A stretch of 64,000 bases of DNA from positions 20,834,047 to 20,898,046 of the forward strand of contig OZ022593.1 in NCBI GenBank assembly GCA_963669155.1. The letters run 5' to 3'. This DNA comes from Arbacia lixula (taxonomy: Eukaryota; Echinodermata; Echinoidea; Arbacioida; Arbaciidae). A program made the position numbers and the translations under genes. This document shows positions 26,019 through 55,766 of the stretch, piece after piece. The stretch's first letter is position 1. Each line of letters begins with the position of its first letter. The notes under the pieces are model-generated. The model did no database searches and had not been told where the DNA came from. It saw only the letters and a list, made by a program, of their open reading frames with translations.

Positions 26019-26365
26019 CTCTCTCTCTCTCCCCTACTTCTGTCTTTCTGTCACCTCAGCTTCTCTTCTTTCCTCTCATTTCTCTGCTCCTCTCTTTCTA
26101 TCTGCTAGATCTCTTTCTCCTCTTCTTTCTCTCTGTCTAGATCTCTTTCTCCTTTTCTTTCTCTCTGCCTCACTGTCTTTCTCTCTCTCCCTCCCTCTCT
26201 CCCTCCCTCCCTCCCTCCCTCTCTCCCTCTCTCCCCCCCCCTCCCTCCCTCCCTCCCTCCCTCTCTCCCTCCCTCCCTCTCCCCCTCGCTCCCCCCTCCC
26301 TCCCTCCCTCCCTCCCTCCCTCTCTCCCTCCCTCCCTCTCTCCCTCCCTCCCTCTCTCTCCCTCT
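26019..26365 (+). repeat. CCCT/CTCT pyrimidine block
   Basis: About 350 bases of (CCCT)n and (CT)n, with the purest CCCT core at 26188-26355. The Arg/Glu/Gly-rich open frame on the other strand is compositional. Confidence 0.9.
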
Positions 26366-27112
26366 TTTCCTTCATGTGTCTTTCTAAATGTTATTATGTA
26401 ACTCTATCCATCATTGTCTGTCTGTCTTCAATGCTCTCTGCCTCTGTCATTCTTTTACTTTCCTCTTTATCCCTCTCATGTGCTTCACATTTTTCTCCCT
26501 TTCCAGCTTGTTGTAAAATGCATACTCTGTTATAAATGTATTCTCTCAGGTATTTTCTATCCTCCCTCTGTTTCTCTATCAGATATTCCTCTCTCTCTGT
26601 TTTTCCTTCATGGCACGGAGAACAAATTATTTAAAAATGCGAAAAGCGCCACTGTACCGTACAAATATGGACATAGACACACGCACATCTAAAATACTAA
26701 GAGATGCATCCAGCTAGTCTAAATAAACAGACTGCATTCTGACACTGCCTCAAAACATATGTCTGCAAAAGAAGACCAGCACCTGACATACCAGTTTGTC
26801 TCGATCGCCAGGAGGCATATACAGATATGTCGGAGCTAGTCTTAGCGATTCCAGACACATAGAATCAGACTAACAAGGGTTTGTGTCTGTAGACTATCAT
26901 CCGGCAGTGCTGTTTGCCTGCTTGCAAAGGAAGACCCCCGCTTTCCCCCCGAAACATGTTGCGAGGCGATCTCTCGCTCTCTGCCCTCCCGCGACGTCCT
27001 ACCTCCCCGGGATGCTTAATTATTGAGAGTGTGGATTGAGATCGGGAGGGAAGGGGAGACAGCACCTGCAACATCAATGAAAAAACAAATTAAGGACCGC
27101 AATGTTAGTTTG

Positions 27113-27432
27113 CAGGTTCAAACCCTTAGTCGTCAGTCTGTGTGAATCACGGAGTCTGAGCAAAAAGACTAGCTATTTTGTGTTTGTGCATGAAAAAAAC
27201 CCCAAAGTACGGGGAGTGTTAGTTTGTAGCCCCAGACCCTTTGTTGTCAGTCAGTCGTTGTGAAGGGAATCAGTGAATCTGAAAATGCAAAGACTAGCTA
27301 TGATGTGTTTGTATGAAAAATACAATGAGTATTAGTATGTTAGTGTTCAGCCACAAACCCTTGTCATTCAGTTGGTCAGTTTGAATCAGTGAGTCTGAAA
27401 CTGTAAGACTAGCCATCATGTGTTTGTATATG
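27113..27432 (+). repeat. Three-copy tandem repeat, about 105 bp
   Basis: Each unit carries CA.ACCCTT.GTC.TCAGT, TGAATCA.GGAGTCTGA and AAGACTAGCTAT..TGTGTTTG. Units start near 27113, 27217 and 27341. A fourth diverged copy at about 29076-29150 continues into a word like the one at 27490-27541 (TCTTCCAGACACATG...GCAGACTAC). So the block was also copied about 1.7 kb downstream. Confidence 0.7.
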
Positions 27433-27925
27433 TACGTGTACACACCTCATGTCAAGGACACAACTGGCAAACCATGCATTAGTCTTAATCTTCCAGACAC
27501 ATGTGAGAAAATCTCATACGAGTCTGTTGCTGCAGACTACGTTTATACTGCCATGGGTTTAATATTTACCATTAAAACACAGTGAAGGTTATGTTTCATC
27601 AATTATAGTGCATGTTAGGGAGTTAGAATATACAAAAATATAATGAATTGTGTTTTTTTATCGACCATGATACATTTATATTTTAATCGTAGTTGCATGA
27701 TTGTAAATCAAATGTTAGTTTTCTGACTTTTTTGTTCGATATCTTTTGCTTTCTTTTTTTATCAATGAATATCGCATATATTTCCTCAGTGTAGTTACAT
27801 TTTACACCGGCTGAAGGCAGAGGTTGAAATGAAACTTGTTGGCTGCTACTTTTTGAGCCTGAAGTCATGAGGCGGGTTACTTTGAACAATGTAATGCATG
27901 ATACCATAGGAAGGATTTATTTTAG

Positions 27926-27978
27926 TCACGGGGGCATTTTTTGTCATGACAGGAGCTAAATCACCCTGAGCTCCCATG
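27926..27978 (+). repeat. GGGGCT dispersed repeat, copy 4
   Basis: CACGGGGGCATTTTTTGTCA, then GACAGGAGCTAAATCACCCT and GAGCTCCCATG. It is diverged but has the same order of words. Confidence 0.55.
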
Positions 27979-28820
27979 TACTTTTGTAACTGGTTCATTA
28001 TACATGTAATCAATATTTGCAAGAAGCCTGCATGTTTAAAAGAAGGTTACATGTTTGATTTGTATCATGTTCAGTACTTCACCTAAATAATTTGAAAAGG
28101 TTGTTTGGTGAAATATGTAGGACAGGAAGGAGGGATTATTGCCAGGGAACAAGCAGAGATGGATGACATAGACATCACACCATAAAATGAAAGGAGTCAA
28201 AGGACCACCAACTAGCTTAGGGTGGATTCACACTTGCGAAAAAAAATACACTGAGGCTCTCTTCAAAAATGAAAAATACGAAAGCAAATAAATACAAAAT
28301 GCTCCTGTGAAAGAAATATTTTTCCATATTTCTGGATGTTTGTTCATGACATCAGGCTTGAAAAGGATACTCGTCAAATCTTGTTCCTCAACCAGTCCAG
28401 AGCGAATCAAACTGCTCCAGACAGATTCTGATTGCTTAGTGTGTACACTACCACACGCGTCAACGTGAGGTGCTGAACTGGTTCTGCACATCACCTCGCA
28501 AGGTGGTTTAAGCCGTACTGTGGTACTCTGCACATTATAAGAATTACAATATTACATCTCTTTCCCATGCGTACTACTGGTCGTCGAACAACATAGACCG
28601 CTTTAAACCACTATGCACTTCTATTGTGTACAGAAAAATGTAAGTGTTTCAACGCCTTCTATGAGCCATTCTTCAACAGCGTTCTGACTTGATTCATTCA
28701 TCACTAGTAGATGTATAGACTGTAGATGTGAATCTACCCATTACACCATACTTTGACCCTCTCATGGAACCAGGATACTACCATGTATACCTGAGGAAGG
28801 AGCACTGATTGTCTATGGTA

Positions 28821-29032
28821 TACACTACAGCTCAAAGGAATTGGCATAGGGAAAGGGAAAGGGAAGAAAGTGAATTGGTATATTTTGTCCAGTTCAGCAT
28901 GAAACATGATGGTTTTTAGGCTAAAGCATCATGTTTCATTCTGAACTGGGACAAAATATACCGCGGTTCAAAACTGCGTCTCCTTCCTTTTCTTCCCTTT
29001 TCACTCTGTCAATTCCTTTGAGCTGGAGTGTA
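28821..29032. mobile_element. Foldback element, about 210 bp
   Basis: The left arm starts TACACTACAGCTCAAAGGAA and the right arm ends TTCCTTTGAGCTGGAGTGTA. Inside, GTATATTTTGTCCAGTTCAG pairs with CTGAACTGGGACAAAATATA and AAACATGATG pairs with CATCATGTTT. The whole element can fold into one long hairpin. It is non-coding and probably a MITE. Confidence 0.8.
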
Positions 29033-29552
29033 CATGTACCCTTGTTTACAAACTCTCTTTCCATAACAAGGACATATGTGCATAGGCACAGACCCTCATC
29101 AGTCAGCCTAAATGTATGGGTCTGAAACTACAAAGACTAGCTATCACATGACTGAAAAGTACATGCCTGCAGACAAGAACAATTGAGAAATCAGCCACTA
29201 GTCTTTTCTTCCAAACACATGCTTTGACTTTTGAGACAGTGTCATAATTGAGTCTCTGTGTGTAGACTACACAGACAGATTATTGTAAGAGAGATGAGAT
29301 ACATTTTACATGTTGCTTGGAATATTTGCCCTGAAAAATATTCAATAGGCTCCATTTTTTTGCAAAGTTAGAATCTGCCTATTCAACCGTCACTCAAAAC
29401 ATTCCATAGAAAGATGGTTTTGCAGAAAATTTGATGCTCTATGCATTTTTGCTGTACTGTGAAATTCATTTGTAACTTAACCCAGGGATGAGCTTGAAAG
29501 CCCAGAAGCAATATTTGATAAAGGTCAGATAGGTCTAAAAATAATAGGAGGT

Positions 29553-29574
29553 AGATATATATATATATATATAT
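29553..29574. repeat. (TA)n microsatellite
   Basis: About 11 TA units. Confidence 0.9.
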
Positions 29575-29890
29575 TTAGCCTCTGTTCCTTTCATACAGAG
29601 GAGAGACAAATACTTGTTCTGCAGTTCTTTTCTATAAAGAACACATATTCCTTGATAAGAGTGGTCTGCACAATACAGCTCTTAATAGGGATATTATAAT
29701 ACTGATAAAAATTAGGATCTCTGGAAGTGGAAAGGACATTATTTAGTCCATTATGTTGTATTCTGATTTCTCTGAATTCTGGATAAATCCATGATCACAT
29801 ACATGTAAGGATTCTCCCTTTTCCCTCTTTTTTTCCATGTTTATTTTGTGTAAATGTCCCCATATTTTACAAAAGCATTTTCAGAATTAA

Positions 29891-29945
29891 TGTGTATTCC
29901 ACATGTTTTCATGCTTTCCTGTTCTCCGTTTTCCTTCTTGTACAG
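29891..29945 (+). repeat. Duplicated acceptor tract upstream of the candidate exon
   Basis: TGTGTATTCCACATGTTTTC, then a pyrimidine tract ending CTTGTACAG. This is an imperfect copy of 29979-30041 (TGTGTATTCCACATACATGC, pyrimidine tract, TTCTGCAG), which ends at the candidate exon at 30042. The period is about 90 bases. It matches the partial duplications around the JNK exons downstream. Confidence 0.7.
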
Positions 29946-30041
29946 TATTTATGTGGATATGTACAATATTTCGCATTCTGTGTATTCCACATACATGCAT
30001 TTTCATGGTTTCCTGTTGTGTCTTTCCTCCTCGTTCTGCAG

Positions 30042-30111
30042 GTACCTTGTGAGTCGAGCTGCTGAGCCAACGTCCCAGCTACTGGGAATTGTACCAATTC
30101 ATCCAGTGTGT
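30042..30111 (+). CDS. Candidate upstream JNK exon (in phase)
   Basis: A strong pyrimidine tract and TTCTGCAG precede it and GTAAGT follows at 30112. Two of the three frames contain stops. The third reads YLVSRAAEPTSQLLGIVPIH then PVC, and it ends on a codon boundary. The JNK exon at 35701 begins on a codon boundary (GTG CAG AGT GAA GCG TCG ATG), so splicing 30111 to 35701 keeps an open frame into the JNK ATG. This agreement has about a one in three chance of being accidental. It could be an N-terminal extension or 5' UTR that happens to be open. I do not recognise the peptide. Confidence 0.4.
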
Positions 30112-30130
30112 GTAAGTATCATGTTTAGTC

Positions 30131-30306
30131 TAGTCTGGTTTCCAGGCTGATTAACATTTTAAAGTCAAACTGTACAATATGGTCTAATACTCACAGACTA
30201 GTCTCTTATCAATACTCTTCTTTTCTCAACCCATCGCAAGGTGGAAAGTAAATCAAAGAAATTTGGTGTACTGTAGCCAGGCCACTTTATTGAATAGTTT
30301 GGATTA

Positions 30307-30341
<35 letters not shown>

Positions 30342-30355
30342 TGGAAGCCAGACTA
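30131..30355. mobile_element. MITE family B, copy 3, with TA expansion
   Basis: TAGTCTGGTTTCCAGGCTGA at the left, CCTGGAAGCCAGACTA at the right. Internal TCTAATACTCACAGACTAG and GAATAGTTTGGATTAAAAA match the family. A (TA)n run at about 30310-30339 has grown inside the right half. Confidence 0.75.
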
Positions 30356-30380
30356 CCATATATATGGAAAGGCCCTCCAC

Positions 30381-30592
30381 TAGCTTCTAGGCTGTTGGAC
30401 ATTTCTTTCAAGACAAACTACAAAATATGGTCTAGTACTCACAAGACAAGTAACTTCTTCATACTTTCCTTTTCACAGTCAGTTAGGGCAAGCTGGAAAA
30501 GAACTAAAGAATTATTTTCAGTACTCGAATGAAGCCAGACATGTTTATTGAAGATTTTAGAGAAGATATGCCAGACAGCCTGAAAGCCCTGA
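30381..30592. mobile_element. MITE family B, copy 4
   Basis: Starts TAGCTTCTAGGCTGTTGGAC and ends GCCAGACAGCCTGAAAGCCC. It includes TCTAGTACTCACAAGACAAG. It lies only about 25 bases after copy 3 in the same orientation. Confidence 0.7.
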
Positions 30593-30633
30593 TCGTACTG
30601 GTAGAGACTCTTACCCTTTTCTCATTGGGTTTT

Positions 30634-30788
30634 CTTAGCCCCGTACTATCCTAAGCCCCATACTATCCTTAGCCCCGTACTATCCTTAGCCCCATACTAT
30701 TTTTTGAAGCTTTTCACATTGGCATTTCTTAGCCCCGTACTATTTCTTAAACCCGACTGGCTGTTCTCACTCGAAATCGTTAGCCCCG
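30634..30788 (+). repeat. TTAGCCCCGTACTATCC minisatellite
   Basis: Four close copies of an 18-base word (TTAGCCCCGTACTATCC with A/G variants), then two spaced, shorter copies at about 30729 and 30779. The spaced copies are separated by unrelated sequence, so the array is partly broken up. Confidence 0.75.
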
Positions 30789-30805
30789 GACTTTCTCGAC
30801 ACAAT

Positions 30806-31050
30806 CTATTCCAAACCTATCACAAGTATTTATTCAGGTCTAGTTCTGACAAGATTAATAGACCTCATCCTCCTGAAACATGATGAGGTGGACTGGAATG
30901 CTATTAGCTCATTGCAGCCATATGTTAACCCTCTCATTACCATGGGCTTATTTACTATGTTATAAAGCAATGGTCCCGTCATGTCATGGTACCAAGAGAG
31001 GTAAATGGAAGGTTGGGATAAGACATGTCAAACAGCCTGGAAGGATGCTA
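30806..31050. mobile_element. MITE family B, degraded copy
   Basis: Has the internal word TCAGGTCTAGTTCTGACAAG and a right end ATGTCAAACAGCCTGGAAGG. The left terminus is not clear. Confidence 0.5.
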
Positions 31051-34020
31051 GTTTGCCTGATTAGATTCTCCTCAAGGTTCATTACGTTTTCAATTACACA
31101 TTAATTGGTTTAATTTCTTCTTAGTAAAGTATCTCTTATTTGTTTGTATAATCAATTAAAAGTAATCAATTGCACTATCACACTATTGCACATACTATAC
31201 TCTTCTATTGCTGTATATCTATGTGTATCTACCAAAATACCTATTGCTGGACAATAAAATGTTTGTAAACCCTTGCCAACAAAGTTCGAAATTTTTGTGT
31301 ATAAACTCTTTTACAGCCTATAACCTTAGCTTCATGCAAATTTGCATATGAAGTCATGTAAATGTGTTTTCAAATCTTGATTTTATGCACAAAAAGATCC
31401 ATCTTGATACATTCACAGCCATTTATTTAAAAAAAAAAAAAATATTTCTGATAAAAAAATATGCACTTAGTCTGATCACCAGGCTATCTATAAATGTGTC
31501 TATGGTGCAACTTCTCCACATTCCTTTCCTCATGTTACATGGAATGTAATATCAGGGGAGTCCCCTCTCTGCATCAGCAGGCGCATTGCAAAATACATCC
31601 TACTGGTACTTATCTACAGTCTATGATTTATGATTATGCATGATTCATGCAAAATGAAAATTCAACAAAAATTTCTAGTATTTGTGATGATCTAGGTGGA
31701 AAATGGGATTCATACAAACAGCAAAATGGCTCTGGCTAAAAATAGCCCGTAACATATTAAACAAGACCCTGTGAGAAACATAAAATTCTCATAGCGTATG
31801 ATAAAAACCATTTACTTCTCATGACATGATGCTTCAAAAGCAGTCTCTACAAATAAACATGTTTTTTTTCCTGGTACATGTACACATGTAGGCAGCTTAC
31901 ATTGCCATGTACTGTACTATTTGTAGAACCATGTATGATAGGCATGTGTATGAAAGCTAAAGATCAAGTCAGGAATTAAAGCGAGCTCTAATGCAAATTA
32001 GATCAAGCAAGAGGTTGTTGTCAGTTGTAACCCCCTGAAAAACGCCCCAATCCACGGAGTTTGGAAAAGGTTGCTATCTTACCAAGGTCAGGCAGTTTCC
32101 TGTTCCTTGCCACTAGCTGTAGGTAAGGTTCACATAGAAAGAGGGACAGAGATTAAGGACAGCATGTAGGGAAATGCTCTATCGAAGTATTTCACTGATA
32201 TCAACGAACATTAATAAGCGAGGGTTTAGACTCAATCTGGATAAGCATTGAACATGAGTTATTCCAAGCATGACAGTTTAAATGTATACATCTTCCAGGG
32301 GTCTAAGCGTTTATTTGACTCATGGGACATGAACATAATCACCCGTAATTTACTACGGTGGTTTAACTTATAACTTAGACCTAAAGACTTAAAATTGCAT
32401 GTACTGCCAGCAATATTATTCGGTTAACAATCAATTATAAGATTCTTGAATTATATTTTATTTTTGAACTTCCATGTAGATTTGATATTTACAAGGTAAA
32501 TACACTTGCCCATGTTCAACATTGGCTCTGTACACTGTCCAAATTGATTTGCTAGTACTCGGTTAACGGTCAATAACACAGCCGCTCTCAATTTGCCTGC
32601 CAACAGCACACTTGTACTACATTGACCTAGAAACACCCCCATGCATGAGCACATCCAGCACATAATATGTAAGAGGGATTGATTAGCTAAGGGATGTGCA
32701 TGTTTAATAGCCAGTTGGTTGGATGGTGTTAGAGAACTGGGGCCATATTCTTGGAACCTCACTAGCCTAGTTAGTTATTAATAATGTGTGTGGTTCTATG
32801 GCATTTGGAGCCAACTAGGCTTACAATTACATGCATGTATGTGTACAGTAGTATGCTTTTATGACTATAACCCTGTATTACAGAAGGGCTATTTCAACTG
32901 GCAGCTAAAAAAAACATGATTCTTCTTAAATGATTGTTCTTAGTTTGGCAAGTACCCTCAAAAAATATTTTGAAACATTCTCCTCTAGATTGTGAATTTT
33001 TTAAACACAATACTTTTTTTTCTAGTTTAAATGCTTGCTTGCGAACAAAATATGTTACTGCAAAAAAAATTTTTTTCACTAGTGTGCGATTAAACTGAAT
33101 ATCAAGGTTTCATTTCCCTTTGAAGTCAACATGGCGCATGTCTGTCAATGCCAACATGTCAATTGTTCTCAACTCTACAGAATGTCACGATAGATCAACT
33201 CTGAACTAGATGAGCAAGTGACTTGTGACATATGTGCAGCACATATTAAAGTACATTGTACAGTTGTGCCTACGTGTACTGGCTACAGTGTACATGTATG
33301 TCAACAATGTCATATTTGTTGATGTGCCCTCCTGAGCTGCCAATATTTGTGTACACGTTGATGTGTGGGTGGTACATACATGAAAGTGTATACCAGTGAT
33401 GCAGGGGCTTACCTCTAATACCCTCTAGAAGGCTTGATTTGTCTCGGTGTATTATCATGTCGGATAATTTCTGTCATGTGACTTCCTCTTCATGCCTCGG
33501 CCACAAAGAGGCCACAGGCATTACCTGGATGTGTAAGGATGTCCGTCTGTCTGTCTGTACCCCATCCGTTTACTCCAGATCTTTAGAATGCACGAAAGGA
33601 TTGACTTCAAACTTGGTATTTGGTTTATTCATGAAACTGACAATATTGTTAGATTTGGGGTGGAATCCATCAGGTGGTAAAGATCAGAGTTTGAAGAACT
33701 TTGTTGAAAGTCATGTGCTTGCACTCTAAAAAAAAAATGTGTTTCCTTTCATAGTCGATATCATGTTCATGCTAGTGCATTACATTTAGCCAGTTGTTCA
33801 TAGACTTTCAATATTGTCAATTAATTCACAAGGCAGATACTTTTCACGTACATTATAATTCCTGTACATGTGAGTGAAAAGCAGGGGAAAAGTAATAAAT
33901 GTTTTTACAGGCGCTTCTTTTCAAGCCTAATTTAATGAAACAGGGAACCTAAAACCATGTACAATGTACATGCTTGATGCATCATACCCTTGGAAAGTTT
34001 GGAGGATTTTTTTTTTCTCC
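31051..34020. other. Non-coding stretch, no gene seen
   Basis: AT-rich sequence. Open frames at 32451-32762 (minus) and 33439-33729 (plus) have no recognised domain and no splice support. If the exon at 30042 is real, this is JNK intron. Confidence 0.5.
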
Positions 34021-34080
34021 TCACATGGGCACTTTTTGGCATTGCAGGGGCTGTGTTACATCTCCCCTGAGCCCCAGTGT
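34021..34080 (+). repeat. GGGGCT dispersed repeat, copy 5
   Basis: CACATGGGCACTTTTTGGCA, then TTGCAGGGGCTGTGTTACAT and CTCCCCTGAGCCCCAGTG. Confidence 0.6.
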
Positions 34081-50899
<16,819 letters not shown>

Positions 50900-52803
50900 C
50901 CAACAGGCGAACTTTGACCTTAGCGCATTCCCACGACCTGACGAGCCAGGAAGCCAGGAACCTCTCAGTGCTTGGAGCCTATTGTCTCCTTGTTTACCGG
51001 CCGACGTCTCGGCTCGTCTCCATCGGACTCAGCCTCTGCTTCTTTTGTTTCTTTGTTTGTCCTTGTCTTGTTGATGGAAACATATCTGTGTATCCATCTT
51101 CATAGCTAATTAGGAAGTCAACATACACTGTTAGTATCAGTCCTAATGCTCATCTCTTAACAGCCACGCCTGGAGTTTTCTTATCGTTTTTACGAATTTT
51201 AATGGCGTCTTCTGATTATTAGCTTGTAGTTTCTTGAGATGTATGTCATTGAATAATCTTTCAATGACCTACAGGTATACTAGACTGATTACAATGAATG
51301 CTATTTTCAGATGTAAAATTTTGACTTCAGTTCATCCATTACATATGTAAAGTACTGGCATGTGCTATGATTATTTGCTCAAAAATTTACTAATTATGTA
51401 AATTACTAGTTGCACAGGATCACTCTTTGTAAATGTTAAACTTTAAAAATGATTGTTTCTATTTGCAATTTGTACTGACTGAGCAATCAAGGGGAACAAA
51501 AACATGATACTGTGTGAATTTGTAAGAGATGACCAATTTTTGAAGTGCAATGCACTGAACAATACCTACTGACTCCATCACAAGTTGATTTTAAACCTCT
51601 GTAACATTTCTCAGTGAGCTGACTATTGTACATTATACCGGGGTATGTTGGTCTGCCTACTTTGAATGTCTTTTGTCAGTTGTGTGCAGACATCAATGGC
51701 TTATAATGACTTAAAACACTTTCTTAAGATAGTCATACTTCTATGTAGCTAAGAAATGGATTATTCACTGTCTCTGTGTCATTGAGAAGATATGTTAGTT
51801 CTGTGAACATGTCAAGAGGTGTAATGGATGTGCAAGCATGAAACAAAACATGAAAAGAAGGAAAAAAAAGAAGCAGTTGTCTTTGTGACGTGGAGACTTG
51901 CCTCAGTGTCGCTAAACGTTCAATTCTTATTATTTGACTGAAATTGTTAATTGCACTGAAAAGCTAAAACGTCTGAGGTGCCTTGTTTCTGTGACTGGAG
52001 AGGTTGTCTGCTGCAGAAGGTCGTGGGAGACAGAGACGATTTGTCCAGCTAATGCAGCACATTCTTCAGATCTATCTGGCTTGGTTTCTGACAAAGCCAG
52101 TTTTTCTTTTGTTATATCTTTTAATGCTGTATGTCATCTCTCAAGATGCCACAACAGAAATTCGATCCTGACATTTACTATGTCGCGTACTAAACACAAG
52201 AGCAAAAGGTGAGGAATTCTTGCTCGCCTGCTGTTGTTAAGCGTCGCTGTTTAAAGTTGTATGTATACAAGAGAAGTAATAACTATTATTATCCTTATTA
52301 TGAAGAAAAAAACTAGAAGCTTTGTAAATATTGTTGATACTGAAAAAAAAAATGAGAAAAGCTCTGTGTGCATAAAAGTCTTCGATAGTGGAATGTGAAA
52401 CTGCCTGAATGTAACCATTGCCAAGGGAATAGAGCTAGATTTGCATATATGTGTACCTGTGGCAGAACGTTTGTTGCGCGGGTTGTGAAGGGAGAGTTTT
52501 GAACAACGATGTCCCCGGGAAAGGTGGATAGGAACTGCACTTCTGTAGAAGCGTTTATTGAAATGAAAAGCAGAAAAGTGAGAGAGCAAATACGTGCTAC
52601 TCTAATTGAGCAGCTTTCAATCGAGCCAACCATCTACAGAGGGGAAGGTTCATACTTAAGACCTCTGGTAATCAGTATGCAGAGGTCAACTTTGTAAATT
52701 TCACAAGAACTTGTTGACCTCTCAATGTAACTTATCTTGATCTCACCATTGACTAGGCATGGGGGTTCATTGATCCCTACTGGCTGCTAAGCAGTCTAAT
52801 AAA
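50900..52803 (+). other. Probable JNK 3' UTR
   Basis: AT-rich non-coding sequence directly after the stop. The first AATAAA I find is at 52798-52803, followed by a G/T-rich stretch. A UTR of about 1.9 kb is plausible. A longer form could use AATAAA at 55542-55547. Confidence 0.45.
52798..52803 (+). terminator. Candidate JNK poly(A) signal
   Basis: AATAAA in GTCTAATAAATAGC, the first canonical hexamer after the JNK stop codon. Confidence 0.4.
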
Positions 52804-55766
52804 TAGCTATTTAAAATGTTAGTTTAGATCCCTTGCAATGCGGTTTAGCGAGTAAGAGGTTCTGAGACACAACATGAATGTTCAGCTCACAAACACTACA
52901 GGTGGTATTCTGATTAGCTAACAGATATTCATCTCTCAAAGAAATCTGTCATTACAATATTCTGTTTTCCTTTTGTAGAAAAGGAGGCAGCCAGTAATCG
53001 ATGTTGTTTCATCAACATCAAAGAGATAACAGGCAAAGCATTATGTGCGTCCCAATGTGCGCATCATTGCATTAAATGCTTTTCTAACAAGACGTTACCC
53101 GTCGAGAGGAAACTCAGCCTCGGGACCTTGCCCTGTGCATTTCAGATACCAATTCACACTCATTTGCATATAAACAACTATTTTTATTTCAACTTTGCAA
53201 TTTGCGATATTAAATTATTCCAAAGTCCTTGAGAAGAACAAAAAATGATAAGGGAATGCTTTGGAATACCACCCCAGTTTGTCTGTTAGTCTGTATTTGG
53301 TAACACAGGCTTATAATATTGGTGTGAAGAGGTACAAGAGAGGGAAAACGTTGGTACTAAAAAAATACTCTGTGTAGGCTGTAAATATATTTCTCTGTGT
53401 TTTTGTGGTCGTCCTTTGATCGTTGCGTGTGAAGTCACAGACTTAGTGGTCTGTTCCCATAGTGAGACAATTTGCTGTTCGGGAGGCGCTGTGTATCGTC
53501 TGCGCAACCAATAGTGCGCAACCGTATAGTGTGATGCGCCTCGCAAATGATTTTTTTAAGTACCGTATGCTCATTGTTCCAATCTGTTTTAGTTTGTGAT
53601 TATAGGAAAGCTGTTCCAAGCTTTCACTGCCGAATGAGATGCCCTCTTTCGTCAGTGGTGTTTGTGTGCGTGTATGTATGTATGTGTGTAAGAATGTACA
53701 TATGTCAGTCCATCTTTCCGTGTGTGTGAGGGTAAGAAACTTTGATAACAAGACCATTTTGCCCAGGACTTTGTTTTGTTTATGTTTCCTATAAAAGGTG
53801 GTGTCAGAGGATTCTATGTATACATGCTGGAGGCTGTTGTTACACAGACTTCTACTCACAAAACAAACCAATGTGTGTGACATTGTACCACTGCACACGT
53901 ACCATTGTTAGCCCTATCATGACTCCTAGACATGGGAGATTCTTAGGAACCGTTTATAATCAAGATTTCTAGCATCCTATTCAGGTAAAAAAGCGTCATG
54001 AGTTCTGGAATGACTTTACAAAAAATCTGTTCTTGTTTTCTTAAAAACGGCATAGAAACCTGAATGGTCCACTGAAAACAATATCAAGTAGCTTTAAGAA
54101 AGTGATTTTTTTTGTTGGAAACTTGACATGGACGTGCAGAAGAATTCTTTAATGAATAGTGTGAAGAGTAATAGTATGGTTGAATTGATATTTAACATAA
54201 TATACATGCATTGGCAAAATTATCTAGAGTATATGGTACATGTAATATCAAACTATATTGTTGCCTCTATTTCTCGGAGTGCAAATTGTCGAATCATGGG
54301 AATGGAATTGTTTTCCTCTTTCTTTGTCCATTTTTCTCTTCACTGTTACCCTTCAAGTGTAGCGATTTAAATTCATATGGAAGTGTTTCCTAATGGAAAT
54401 GTTAGTAAAAGTACAAAAATACAAAAAATACAAAAAAAAGACATATATGAATATTATGTAGAAAGGTATTTCCACTGTGAATAGGTTTTGTGTATGTATA
54501 AACAGAGTTTTGCCCCATGTACAGGCAAAATGATTTGTTCAAGTTTGAAGAAGAAAAAAAAAGGTGTGTTGCATAATGAATATTCAACGTATTCTTTATT
54601 ATTTCTATAGAGTGTTGAAGATTTTAGGAATCACAGTACAGATAACACAAAAATTATGAATATTATTATGATGATAGTGGTAAAAAAAATTGTGAATATT
54701 TCAGCAAAAAATTCAATATGTTTTGTGAATGTGGAAGGAATGGTGTGAAAGAGGAGGGTTTTTTGTGTTGAAGAACACGGCCTCCAAAATTATTTTTCTG
54801 ATTTTTCTGTGATATGAAGTTTTATAGAGGGAAGAGATGCCTTTTAATTATGTTGATTTAGATATGAAGCAAGGAGAATGCAGACTGGAATTATCCACTC
54901 AAACATTGGTATATGCCACAGGAAACTGAATATTATAAAATATGTTTATACCCTTACACGAAAGATGTTTTTAACATTTCATTCTGTGGTTCGAGTTTGT
55001 TCAAATGTACGTATTTGAATATCACATTTATGTAATTGGATAAGTAGTTTTTGTCTGAAATTTGAAGGTATATATACACAAGCTTATCAGAACTTACATT
55101 AGTACTATCCTTGCTTCATTTCTAATGACTTTATATCAGCCATTTTGATGATTTTATGAATTTATCTTTGCAGGTTCCAGTTTCATTTTTTCTTTACGGT
55201 TTAGCTGCCTCTTTTTCTCTTCTTGGTTCCTCTTTCTTTCTCTACCGACCTCTTCTTTATTTCTGTCTGACTTTACTGTCACTAATTTCCTTTCTAAATT
55301 GTAGTCAATTCTCTTCAGTAGCATCTATGATCTTCAAAACTCACTGAGTTTCTAGCGACCCTTTCCTCTTCTCAAAACTGTCACGTGTAACTTTTCTCTC
55401 CAATCCGTTTCCTCCGCTTCTTCTTATTTGTTCATGGTAAACGTAAAGACTCTTTAAATCGTGTAAAAAGGAAGCAGTTTCCCCGTAATTTATTGGTCGT
55501 ATGTGAAAAACTGTTGACTGTGGTGTCCCTCATACTGTTCTAATAAACATTCAGTTACAGAAAGACAACCATACATGTGTGCTGTTGTTAATACATGAAT
55601 ACATGTACATTCACACGCGGCAGGTTGCCACTGCTGGTTGACCAATGAGGGTTCTTCTATGGGGTCGTTCACACCAGTGAGATTAGAACATCTAGGCATT
55701 TACAAATTGTTGAATGTAACCATTTTCTGGAAGAGGGGAGCCGATCGTTAGTTGCGACCAAGGAAA
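52804..55766. other. AT-rich flank, no gene seen
   Basis: Short open frames on both strands have no domains. It may include an extended JNK 3' UTR ending near 55547. Confidence 0.5.

Larger units (their letters stand above)
26366..28820. other. Non-coding stretch with repeats, no gene seen
   Basis: Includes a CG-richer patch at about 26930-27070, a tandem repeat at 27113-27432 and one GGGGCT repeat at 27926. The CG-richer patch could be regulatory, but I see no motif that decides this. Confidence 0.45.

Noticed and set aside
33439-33729. Open frame of 96 codons
   Set aside because: No domain, no splice support, and it includes a (GTCT)n run.
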